Assembly (NCBI RefSeq): GCF_051020985.1
Contig: NC_135002.1
Location: 4,526,001 to 4,590,000 of the forward strand
Reading direction: 5' to 3'
Origin: Nomia melanderi
Lineage: Eukaryota > Arthropoda > Insecta > Hymenoptera > Halictidae
Length of the DNA: 64,000 nucleotides
The notes under the pieces: model-generated
The model's input: only the letters and a program-made list of their open reading frames with translations
The model's database searches: none
Told to the model about the DNA's origin: nothing
Shown here: one piece after another, positions 55,593-64,000 of the stretch
How positions within the stretch are numbered: position 1 is the stretch's first letter
How the letters are laid out: each line of letters opens with the position of its first letter
Position numbers and translations under genes: made by a program

Positions 55593-56959
55593 TTTTATCA
55601 CCAGACGTTTAGCTCTATACCTTACAACTTTCGTCTGAAGCGTTCGTTCGTGTCACTCATTTTGGAAATTATCAAGTTTCGTTCAGAAAATAGCCGTTCG
55701 ATCGCACTGTGCATTATGGAATTTAAATTAACAAAGAATCTTCGAAGGCTTAGCCACTCGCTAAGACTTCTACAGATTTCCCATTTTCACTTTCATTTTC
55801 TAAAGTGTCATCCGGAGGTGTACGGTCACGGTGAGAAATGATCTCATTATACTCCAACCACGAAACTCGCAATCTTGTTTCACCTTAACGAAAGCGACGA
55901 CGCAGTTGGCGATGAACTTTGTGCTGTCAAAATAAATTATTATTGACTTTATAAATCCTTATACAAGAACAAACCGTAGACGTCAAAATTAAGAACAACT
56001 CCGTATCAGTCCGAGCGCTGAGCGTCACCCGCGTGAAAATGGAGTCCTTAGTCGTTCAGATTTTCCCCGCGGCCTCGGAGAATCGCGAGGCAGGCCGAGG
56101 GCGTCAGCGGCGAGCCGTTGAAAAGCCTCGGCTCTCCGCGTTGCCGTTAATTCCGCGCGCCAGCGGCCGTGTCGCGCGGTTCTTAGAATATCTCTGTCCC
56201 TTCGCGCCGCCTCCGAGATCGAGCGAGCCGCGCGCGGCGTCGTTTTCCGCGCGCACGGCTATCGATCGCTCGCTCGCGAGCGCTTTTTCGGTTTTACCTT
56301 TTCCCTCCCCGTTCCGCCCGCTGCCTCGTCAGGTGGATAGAGTTAATTACAGGGAGTGGTTGAGCTCGAGCCGTCCTCCGCGATCTGAATGGGGCCCGGC
56401 GAATTTTTTTCGTCGAGGATCCCGCTCGGGAATCGAGGCTCGCGGCGTTTTGGAGTTAAGGGTCGCGTCAAGTGAAACGGTTAATTAGGGAGCGGGAAGT
56501 TCGCCGCGGCGGCTCCTGGACGAACGGTCCCGCTAACAACGACAGTCGCGGACGTTCGAGCTTTTCTTTTCGCTTCCGAAAGTTCCGTAATGACATCGGG
56601 AAACGATGGGGCGGCGAGTTTCTGGAAGTAATTCCGCGGAAGCTAGGCGAGACTCCGTTCCGCTCGGACGGGAGATCTTCCTTTGGAATGATTTATTTTT
56701 TTTTAATGCAGGAAGTCTTGATACGTTTATAGAAATTTGAGAGTATTCCTGAATTAGTCGGAGTAGAATTTTGTATTGGAAGTTTGAGGACTGGTCTCGT
56801 GCAGGACAGCCTTATACGAAAGGATGTTAGATACTTTTTCGAGTAAACTTTGCAAACTTTATGAAGTTAGTGTAGTGTGGAATACAGGGTGGAGATTATA
56901 AAGCAGTCGAATATCTCCGAAAATATAAAATACACACCCCACTAATATCTATAATCTAT
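55593..56959. other. H-element end, unique DNA and a GC island; no supported gene
   Basis: 55,600-55,690 is a reverse H end (TAGCTCTATACCTTACAACT, TCGTTCAGAAAATAGCCG). 56,010-56,680 is strongly GC-rich with TCAGTCC at 56,007 and a 151-codon frame (56,033-56,488) whose Arg/Ser/Pro-rich translation looks compositional. 56,690-56,959 is AT-rich. Confidence 0.4.
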
Positions 56960-57017
56960 AATTCTAATATTTAATATTATAACTGGTGCAATATTGGAGC
57001 CTACAGAGTTCAAAGAG
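56960..57017 (-). mobile_element. MITE family D fragment (D4)
   Basis: TTTAATATTATAACTGGTGC and GGAGCCTACAGAGTTCAAAG, the CCCTTTGAACTC end of D, followed by TTAA (57018-57021) and repeat L2. The rest of D is missing. Confidence 0.75.
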
Positions 57018-57021
57018 TTAA

Positions 57022-57154
57022 AGTACACCAAACTTGCAACATATGGAGCTAAATTACACATAATATTACGTTCAGATAAATTCCAAATACAACCAAGATA
57101 TTCCAATGAATACTTCCCTTGCTACGAGTATATTCGTAATTGGCAGCGAATCGG
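57022..57154 (+). repeat. Dispersed repeat L, copy L2
   Basis: AGTACACCAAACTTGCAACA through GGCAGCGAATCGG, ending at TTAA (57155-57158). It matches L1 at 7,869, and the D-L junction is the same at both loci. Confidence 0.8.
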
Positions 57155-57170
57155 TTAACGAAGTGAAAAA

Positions 57171-57320
57171 AATGCTATAACATTTCCTTGGTCTTTTATT
57201 TTCCTGTACAGAATCTGGATGTGTGGAGAATCTAATAATTTTAGGGTAGTTTCTTTAAGATCCATTAAAATATTTAATATTATAACTGGTGCAGTATTGA
57301 AGCCTACAGAGTTCAAAGGG
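57171..57320 (-). mobile_element. MITE family D fragment (D5)
   Basis: ATGCTATAACATTTCCTTGG, TCTAATAATTTTAGGGTAG and CCTACAGAGTTCAAAGGG, then TTAA (57321-57324). The end opposite CCCTTTGAACTC is missing. Confidence 0.8.
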
Positions 57321-57439
57321 TTAATAACTTAGGTAGTTTCTTTCAGTTTCCCATCGATGTTTACGTTTCTCAGAAAGACTTTCAGTAATAGTTTCATTGT
57401 CCAGGCAATAAATTTCGGAAATATTCATTAGGAGGAACG

Positions 57440-57568
57440 AGGTGTTTTTCTTAGTACAAAATTCGGATATGTGGAGAATCTAATAATTTTAGGGAGGTTT
57501 CTTTAAGATTAATCAAAATATTCAATAATACAACTGGTGCGATATCGGAGCCCACAGAGTTCAAAAGG
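57440..57568 (-). mobile_element. MITE family D fragment (D6)
   Basis: TTCTTAGTACAAAATTCGG, CTAATAATTTTAGGGAGG and CCCACAGAGTTCAAAAGG, then TTAA (57569-57572). Third D end in 600 bp, all in the same orientation and truncated on the same side. Confidence 0.75.
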
Positions 57569-57572
57569 TTAA

Positions 57573-58479
57573 AGTAGGTAAAAATCGTTGCTCCCACTAT
57601 TACTATCGCCAATTGTCACCCTAAAAACACAGATCCCCGCGCGTTGATTCGACAATGCTTCCGCAACGATCGCGTACCTCTTGCATCACCGTCGTCCGCT
57701 GCCAAAAATTCCCCGCGAAATTTCACCGGGGTCCCCTCGAAATTCCGCTCGGCTGTAATTATAAGTGCCCGGCCTGCAGCATCCGCGGGTTCGAGCGAGC
57801 GCATCAAATAACCCGAACGACTTCTGGTTTAATTAGAGAGGGAAGCTTACTTTAACGGCGGAGCCCGATTAAAGACCCGCCGCCGAACTACGGGGATGCC
57901 AAGTTTGCCCGCCCCTCCGCCGCCCGTTGAACGCTCTCGGCCCTCCTTCGCGAGTCAACACTCGGCGGGGGACGCTAACGCGTGGACCGCAGCGCGATAT
58001 AAACGGTGTCCGAGGCTCCCGCTGGAAACTTCGCCGGCGAAAACACGCCCCGGGCGATACTCTGGCCCCTGTGCTAACAGGAAGAGACGATTACAGCATC
58101 GTCTCGCATCCGACAGCCATTAACCTCCTTCATCCGGTGATGAACGACTGTCCCCTCGGTGTCTTGGCACGGAAACGGCTCCCCAGGTGCCCGCGGAGGT
58201 ACCCTGCGCTGATGAGCCGCTCGCCGGCCACTCGCCAATTAAAAAGTCACTGTGTCGCTGCGCCTTCGTTCGCGGCATTCCGTTGTGCTCTATTCAGCTC
58301 GGCTGATAGGGACAGCGTGTCAGCACCGAGGTGTGTTGACCAATTTTATGGAGAAACGATTGGGTATAACGGAGCGATGAAATGATGATAAAGGATAATA
58401 GAATGAAGGATTTTATGGGATGTGTAGGTCTTAGAACTATTCGCGATTATAGGTGAGATAATTGAAAATATTCTAGATT
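57573..58479. other. GC-rich unique DNA; no supported gene
   Basis: 57,630-58,370 is CpG-rich. A 152-codon frame (57,927-58,385) overlaps another + frame and lacks a domain. Confidence 0.4.
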
Positions 58480-58775
58480 CGATGCTTTCACAATGTTTTC
58501 TATTGCAAATGGCTTCGTCAGGGAGTCGGAGACACTAATAATGGCGCGTGACAAGGAGGACTATTTTTATATAGGTACCTTGCTCATGTTCTGGATCAGA
58601 GTGCCACTGGTTTTTTAATTGGACAGCTGAACCATTAAAAAACTAGTGGTGCTCTTTGATGCAGAATATGAGCAAGATGCTTATATAAAGATAGTCTACC
58701 TTGACACACATTATTATTAGTGTGATCTCCTGACGAAGCCAGCTGCAATGGCGAAACGTTGGGAACACTTTGCTC
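58480..58775. repeat. Large imperfect inverted repeat (about 135-bp arms, 14-nt loop)
   Basis: At the apex, CCACTGGTTTTTTAAT (58,604-58,619) faces ATTAAAAAACTAGTGG (58,634-58,649) across a 14-nt loop. Going outward the arms pair through CTTGCTCATRTTCTG, ACACTAATAATG, GGCTTCGTCAGG/CCTGACGAAGCC and into CAAYGTTT/AAACGTTG. Arm identity is about 75% by eye. Foldback elements and paired terminal repeats of Penelope-like retroelements can look like this. Confidence 0.85.
58730..58756 (+). ncRNA. Hammerhead-ribozyme-like core (CUGANGA - stem II - GAAA)
   Basis: CTGACGA (58,730-58,736), then AGCC...GGC (58,737-58,752), which can form a short stem II with an AGCTGCAAT loop, then GAAA (58,753-58,756). 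This is the invariant catalytic-core layout of hammerhead ribozymes, which are known in Penelope-like elements. The opposite arm retains CTGACGA but has lost GGC-GAAA. No convincing stem III or NUH cleavage site was found, so activity is doubtful; it may be a relic or a look-alike. Confidence 0.35.
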
Positions 58776-59440
58776 ATCCAAGAGTAAAGTTTCAATGTGA
58801 AATTGTTAGTTACTGTAATAACTAGAAATAACAATGCTCGATTCGACCTTGATACTACCAGTTGCCTATCGCGAACGAATGGTTCGTGTTCCTGCGACCT
58901 TTGGACAGTCAGACAACTTTTTATCGATACGTCACAGGTAATTGCGCAGTTTCATTCAACGCGTTCGTCGGTTGAGAAGGATATTTTAACGCGTTCAACG
59001 CCGCGAGGATTAGACTCGGCAGTGTGTACCGATTTGTCAGTGACAGTGTCGATGCTGCGGGTGACCAGAGAGCGGCTGGATGCGACGGTATTCCCGGCGA
59101 ACAGAGACTGAGCGATTCCATTTGTCGAGGAGTCGGATGCCTGTCGTGTCTGATCATAGGCGGACCTGTTCTACTCGTTGCTGATCGTTCATGCTGGAAA
59201 ATACGCTTGGGTTCAGCTTTCGGGATTATAGAAATGGGGCGTGTGTTTCTTTGGACACGTTGAGCGATGCGTACATTCGTCCGATCGTGAGTAGGTGTGA
59301 TCTACTTGGCTGATCGCGTGTAGGTTCGGTCTACTTGTTTAGTAGTAGTTTCTTGAGTATGTGCTTTTGTTCTGTAGGGTTCGGTGGCTTTATACTGAGT
59401 GGCTTGATATAAGATGTGAGTACCTTTAATTTATAAGTAT
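58776..59440. other. Unique DNA with scattered TCTACTTG motifs
   Basis: 59,165-59,345 contains GTTCTACTCGTTGCTGATCG, GATCTACTTGGCTGATCG and GGTCTACTTGTTTAG, variants of the motif in the 45.8-kb array. Frames at 58,797-59,111 (+) and 58,921-59,157 (-) overlap and have no support. Confidence 0.5.
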
Positions 59441-59822
59441 TACTATAGTTAGATAATAAACTAGTACTGTAGTACTATCTTTAAGCTAGTATTGTAGTAC
59501 TGTCATTAAACTAGTACTATAGTACTAGTACTAGTTTATTATAGCACTAGTACTATAGTACTACTTTACTATAGCACTAGTATTATAGTACTAGTTTACT
59601 ATAGCACTAGCATTATAGTACTAATTTACTATAGCACTAGTATTATAGTACTAATTTACTATAGCACTAGCATTATAGTACTAGTTTACTATAGCACTAG
59701 TATTATTCTACTAGTTTACTATGGCACTAGTATTATTCTACTAGTTTACTATAGCACTAGTATTATAGTACTATCATTAAACTGATACTAATACTACAGT
59801 ATTAGTTTACTATAGCACTATA
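59441..59822. repeat. 30-bp palindrome-rich tandem array
   Basis: ATAGCACTAG recurs every 30 bp from 59,541 to 59,751 (ATGGCACTAG at 59,721), eight units in exact register. The unit is ACTAGTATTATAGTACTAGTTTACTATAGC. 59,455-59,540 and 59,781-59,820 hold diverged units. ACTAGTACTATAGTACTAGT at 59,510-59,529 is a perfect 20-bp palindrome, so the array is prone to hairpins or cruciforms. Confidence 0.95.
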
Positions 59823-60620
59823 TAAATACTTCTCTACTTTCTCAAATAAATTTGCTTCGAAACATTCAGATGATCTAGTAGATAAGTTGCAATCTGTAAG
59901 CTCCTAATATTTTTGTACACCATTCGACAAAGTAACACATGGTTGCAGTATCTGGCAATAGACAGACTTTTTCTACTTATTTTATAATTTGTGATCGAAA
60001 TGTAAGTACCTACGTCTTGCTCTTGTGACTATAGCATCTTAGAATCTATTTTCTTGAATATATTACACCCACCTATACTTTTTTCATCACGATCAAGGAG
60101 AATTTACTTCCTCGGATAAAAAGTTCAATTCTCATTCCTTATTAAAATTTCAATTCACCACTTGGCTAGTTAAAGTCCCCAGAACCATTCGAATCCTTTA
60201 TTTAATATCTTCCCAGGAGGCTGCGTGTAATAACGTTCATTGTTTGCCATTCGCAGTAGCCAATTGGCTGTTTCGCAGCTACTCTCACGGGCAGATACTA
60301 ATTTCCCCGTTCGCCTTTATGTTTCTGCCACTTCACCTTGTAAAACGCCATATTCACGCTACGAAATATCCCTTTGACGATTCGCGTATCGCGTTCTGGA
60401 CTCGCGACCTCTTTGAAACGCTGAATAATACGCTGGTAACTACATTTCGTGGTAATACGTCCACGTTTAACCGTTCCAATCTCGGAAAAGTGATACTTAA
60501 TCCACTTTCTGCGCGTGCAGTTATTCAGGCAGATCCTCGAACGAGGATCGACCCGATTGCGGATCCATGGATCGTCTAATTTTCTTTGGAATTTATATGC
60601 AAATCTACGTTCGTGGATTA
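59823..60620. other. Unique DNA, no supported gene
   Basis: AT-rich to 60,170. Overlapping frames on both strands (60,244-60,579 +, 60,298-60,750 -) have no recognised domain; the minus one extends into element E2. Confidence 0.4.
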
Positions 60621-60624
60621 TTAA

Positions 60625-61151
60625 CCAGCTAACTGTGAAATTTAGCTGGGCAAACCTCTCGGTCTGCGCGCAATAAAATAAAATGGAGCGTGTACTCGTC
60701 GAACGCAGGACGAATGCGCGTAGAGTATATTTTAATCCTCTATGGGCCAAATTTTGTTTCGTGATTATAACAAAATTTATGCAGTATGAAATTAATAAAT
60801 ATCAACATACGAACACAAATTAACAATGTATTCAATAGTTTCAACAATTTTATTGAAACGAATATATTTTGTGACTTTAAAATTACAATGACGTTACAAT
60901 TACAAAGTTTAAGTTGGTTAATTATTTAATGTCGTTTGTCATTTTGCAATAAAAAATTAAATACGTCAATTTAACCCGGTACATTGATGTGTGACTTCAA
61001 AGTCACACGAGCCTATAGAGGGTTAATGAAAGGTCAAAGCGAAACAAAGAAGAATTACATGTTTATGTGAGAAAATAAAGAATTCATGAAAAAACTACTA
61101 TCATGTCAAGCTTTACGACGACGTGTATACTCGTCACACACAGTTAACCGG
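60625..61151 (+). mobile_element. Element E, copy E2 (complete), containing F2
   Basis: TTAA at 60621-60624 and 61152-61155. Terminal inverted repeats CCAGCTAACTGTG and (right, reversed) CCGGTTAACTGTG. 527 bp. It matches E1 closely but lacks the C2 insertion, giving its empty site CACAGTTAACCGG. Confidence 0.9.
60736..61022 (+). mobile_element. MITE family F, copy F2, nested in E2
   Basis: TTAA at 60732-60735 and 61023-61026, ends TCCTCTATGGGCC and GCCTATAGAGGG. 287 bp; it lacks a short block (around GAGCGTAAACGCCTGTGTGT) present in F1. Confidence 0.85.
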
Positions 61152-61155
61152 TTAA

Positions 61156-62265
61156 TTATTAGCTGCATCTACGTACGCTCTCGTCAAGTGTCTTTTAAAA
61201 AATAAAAGTTGTCGTTCAATTCAAACATGCATTTTGCATCTTGCAATCCCCGAAATATTCCCCATCGCATTCGATGATTTTATTCCACGTTCGAGGTAAA
61301 AATGAAATATCCCCTTGAAATTTTAAAGGAATCCCTAATTGATCGAATGAAAGGGAACCGAATTAATTTCGACACATGAATACATTCAACTCCAATTAGA
61401 CCGCGACTCGGGGAAAGTTCACATCAGCGTTGAGTGGACGGGCGGATATTGACACAGATAATTTTGGAGATGTTGACAAATCGGGCCCGCGTTCGACGGA
61501 AATAGGAGTCGCGACTGGAATTTATGAAATAACGATGACTGACTGAGAAGACTGACGTGGAGGAAACTTAAAACGTCGTGTTACGCTGCGGACTGATTGG
61601 AATGTCAAAGATGCAGCGACTAATACCGACAAATTGAATCCTTTGAAGAATGCGACGCCATTAGCCAGCTCGGCTCTCCCAGCGAATGAAATAGGAATAG
61701 ATGCTCGCGATTTCGCGTAGATTCGCCCAGTTCGGTTTCGTCGGGTTTCTGTTTTAAAGAGAGCTTTGCATTTGACGGGGACACGACGAAATCATCGGAG
61801 CTTCTAATTTTCCAATAATATTTCACATTACACTATTTCAATATTAAAGACTACCACAGTGTCAAAGTGAACTGAGAATGCAGCTAAGAAATAATTCAAA
61901 ATATGAAAAGTATAACTTAATAATTCAAACAACAAATTAAGAATTTAGAATACTTTCAATTACTGTGAACTCTGGTAATTATTGAAAAATAATAAACTGA
62001 ATGATCATGAGATTTCGATGACGTTCCCCGGTAGATGAAGCCGTCGATACCTAACACATAAGGAATAGTATATCCGAGTGACGTTCACGTAGAATTACTT
62101 CGGTTAAATTGCGCCATACGCAAATAGACGAGCTCCTTGGGAGTTCTGTGCGTGATAGCACGAGTTGGATTGATATTTAATTGCGGAAAGTGGAACATCG
62201 AACAGTTTACCGCGTACACAACGTTATAGCGATTTATCCCCGCGTATCGCGCGAGATTTGTTATT
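61156..62265. other. Unique DNA, no feature recognised
   Basis: Mixed composition. A 68-codon minus frame (61,620-61,826) has no support. Confidence 0.4.
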
Positions 62266-62346
62266 CCGTTTCAATTTGTTTAATAGGGGATTCCAATAAA
62301 AGACTCGAACGGGTGGATTCAATTTGTTTAATAGAGAATTTCGATT
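62266..62346. repeat. Short direct repeat
   Basis: TTCAATTTGTTTAATAGGGG at about 62,269 and TTCAATTTGTTTAATAGAGA at about 62,318 are followed by related ATTCC/ATTTCGATTAA-like sequence, a period of about 49 bp. Confidence 0.6.
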
Positions 62347-63026
62347 AATCCTTGACGGTCGATCGTACGAACGTCGCGCGCGGATTATTATTTATCGACG
62401 CCGAGTGTCCACATAATATTCCGTTCCGATTATCTTCGAAATTTAAATATTCACCGTCCGGCCGATCGCGAAAGAGATCCGCAATTTATAACGCGGGATT
62501 CGAAGGGGCGAATATAATCTACACGGATACAATGGAACTTTCGCTCCGATCGAATGAAAACTTATTAATATATGCGGGGTCGCTTAACTCCGCTATGAGA
62601 AAAGTTTCCGCGAACTTAGATCTCCGATCGAGTTAACGATTGAGTTATCCTTGAGAAAGCGGCGCGGCCGAGCCTCTACAGAGTCAAGGAGAATGCAACA
62701 GTTCTTGGTCAGACGAGTGGACTACGTCAGCGCGCAGTCAGCCAAGGAGATCAAGCCAGCGGATAACACGACGAGTAGAATAGTATCGAGTGTTGTCAGC
62801 TGAGCGATTCCAGTGTAACCTGTAGAATAAGTGGGGACGGTCGGTATGTAGTCAGACGAGGCGAAAGAAATATTTTATTGCGTGATATTCCGTTTCGAAA
62901 TGTTCTACTTCTGCATATTTTATTATCCAATACAATTGAAAGACTATAAACCTTTTTCTAAGTCTATTTTCAATGTTTAAGAAAATTATTATATAACTCA
63001 TTATCTACTAACCCAAAGATAACACT
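62347..63026. other. CpG-rich frame region and reverse TCTACTYG motifs
   Basis: 62,352-62,636 is a 95-codon + frame beginning with TTG, no ATG until near its end, no domain; not accepted. 62,700-62,860 holds GTCAGACGAGTGGAC, ACGACGAGTAGAAT, CTGTAGAATAAG and GTAGTCAGACGAGG, reverse-strand versions of TTCTACTCGTCTGAC. Confidence 0.45.
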
Positions 63027-63030
63027 TTAA

Positions 63031-63190
63031 CACGTTCACACCAGCGCTGTAATTCTCAAAATTGATAAAAATATTGAAATCAATAAGTAAATTAATTCTC
63101 AACTATATGGCGTTTTCTAAATTACTAAACCATTTGACGAGCCACATATTTGATGCTGCACACCGTCTAGTGAGCCATCACTGTCTAGTG
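63031..63190 (+). mobile_element. Possible TTAA-flanked element K
   Basis: TTAA at 63027-63030 and 63191-63194; left end CACGTTCACACC, right end CACTGTCTAGTG. Terminal inversion is limited to the outer bases, so this is weaker than the other calls. The right end has two GTCTAGTGAGCC-like repeats. Confidence 0.35.
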
Positions 63191-63194
63191 TTAA

Positions 63195-63655
63195 GAGAAT
63201 CGCACTAGATTTTTAATTCGCTTTCCACAGCGTAACAAAATTATATCATCGATGATTACTCGAGTTTAACTCAGTAATTTACTCGTCAATATCCCATCCA
63301 ACTGCTAACATAAACAAAACACTTTTCACCAGAAACAAATTGATTCTCTCGCCTCCGTCGTTCTAACCGGTCATGTCCCAATCGAAGCCACAGACATCGA
63401 TCAGAATCGTTCCTAAAAATCCCGTCCCCCGATTCAATAGATCATCATGATGGATAGTTTCTCGGATTCAATATCGACTCGCGCGATTTCCATCAGTCAC
63501 AACATCCCGCACGATCGAAGTGCCCGGCGCGCGAGCGACTTTCAATCACGATTCATCGCCTCGTTCGCAGTAACTTGCATTACAACTTGCGTCGCATTGT
63601 AACTTCCAATCGATCTTCCGGCCTTAACGGTTCGACTGGCAACGAGATAATACGT
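63195..63655. other. Unique DNA, no feature seen
   Basis: Mixed composition, no repeat or supported ORF. Confidence 0.4.
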
Positions 63656-63805
63656 CCCAGGACGAATGTCGACATTCCGGCGAGATCAGATGTTCCTATT
63701 TGGAGGACTAAGTCGCGGACAAATGATTCAATTAGTGAAACAGCAACAGATCAGCAGGTAGTTTCCTGTTTTACTGTTAATTGAGCGATCGATGTGTAAT
63801 TTAAC
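63656..63805 (+). mobile_element. MITE family C fragment (C7)
   Basis: GGACGAATGTCGACATTCCG, GGCGAGATCAGATGTTC, GGACTAAGTCGCGGACAAAT and CAGCAGGTAGTTTCC match C2 and C5 in order. The outer CCCTTTGC is missing on the left, and the right end fades near ATGTGTAATTTAACACATTG. 63,806-64,000 is AT-rich and empty. Confidence 0.75.
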
Positions 63806-64000
63806 ACATTGTTGACCGGCAATTTTACGCGGAAGTTATCACATGTTATCCGTTATTATTCTGGAATTATATATTTTTGTAATTAAACTGAGAAAATGTA
63901 AATAAACTTCGATATACTCTATTTATACATAATCAATTGAAATGAAACTTTCGACATATCTGTGACGTAACTGTGAATATTTTATTTCTGAAATATTCTA

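Noticed and set aside
56033..56488. 151-codon + ORF with TCAGTC shortly upstream
   Set aside because: Although an initiator-like word precedes it, the protein is compositional (Arg, Ser, Pro, Ala) and no polyadenylation or splice signal was found.
60298..60750. 150-codon minus-strand ORF
   Set aside because: Crosses the left end of element E2 and overlaps a 111-codon + ORF; no domain recognised.
1..64000. tRNA, rRNA, known insect microRNAs, telomeric TTAGG arrays, CRISPR
   Set aside because: Looked for B-box sequences, common microRNA mature sequences, TTAGG runs and regular spacer arrays by eye; nothing convincing was found. A tRNAscan-SE or Infernal run would be decisive.

Overview
This window reads as nuclear DNA of an insect, most likely an aculeate hymenopteran such as a bee. 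That is inferred from AT-rich, repeat-laden stretches alternating sharply with CpG-rich islands, insect-type core promoters (TCAGT initiators), and the kinds of transposon remnants present. No bacterial gene organisation, tRNA, rRNA, CRISPR array or recognisable conserved protein was found. Almost all of the 64 kb is non-coding: a gene desert or very large intron. Only two places look gene-like: a promoter plus non-coding first exon near 20.04-20.76 kb (+ strand), and a compact 122-codon gene candidate at 50.73-51.22 kb (- strand).

The dominant content is a community of short non-autonomous DNA transposons (MITEs) that all sit on TTAA. Working names used here: A (ends CCCTTTGCACTCGA, about 190-240 bp), C (CCCTTTGCGGACGAA, about 180-245 bp), D (CCCTTTGAACTCTGTA, about 220 bp), F (CCCTCTATGGGCC, about 290-300 bp), E (CCAGYTAACTGTG, about 530 bp, contains F), B (CACTAGAACTACC, about 200-265 bp), I (CACTGAAACTACC, about 180-215 bp), N (CACTAGRTTTACGG, 180 bp), G (CCCCTTG...), J (CACGTTGAATGCC) and H (about 320 bp, TGGGCAAAACTCGA). 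TTAA target duplications with CCC...GGG termini are the hallmark of the piggyBac superfamily. Several copies are nested, or share one TTAA, and sister copies inside the window supply the empty sites.

Layout. 0.1-0.84 kb: AT-rich minisatellite. 0.84-20 kb: GC islands separated by MITEs (G1, I0, A7/D1, J1, B1/I1, A1, D2, A2, and J2 containing I2 and N). 18.9-20.03 kb: strongly purine-rich + strand leading into the promoter at 20.04 kb. 20.8-24.9 kb: GC-rich, with C1 and A3. 25.2-36.6 kb: E1 (with F1 and C2), H1/H2/B2, C3, C4, the I tandem, G2, C6, A6, H3/H4/B3. 37-41.3 kb: tandem duplications, a degenerate TTCTACTYG motif field, and G3/G4/A4. 42.5-43.05 kb: D3 between direct repeats. 43.75-44.82 kb: a solo LTR (- strand) with TATA box, initiator and polyadenylation signal. 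45.84-46.43 kb: a 48-bp minisatellite without a single indel. 47.65-52.83 kb: three more tandem arrays and the small gene candidate. 55.1-57.6 kb: C5/A5 and a D/L cluster. 58.48-58.78 kb: a large inverted repeat with a hammerhead-ribozyme-like core. 59.46-59.82 kb: a palindromic 30-bp array. 60.6-61.15 kb: E2/F2. 63 kb: K and C7.

No pathway or operon logic applies. The biology visible is repeat biology: TTAA-directed insertion, nesting, composite amplification and minisatellite growth around sparse regulatory or small-gene sequence. GC statements, identities and copy counts are estimates by eye.
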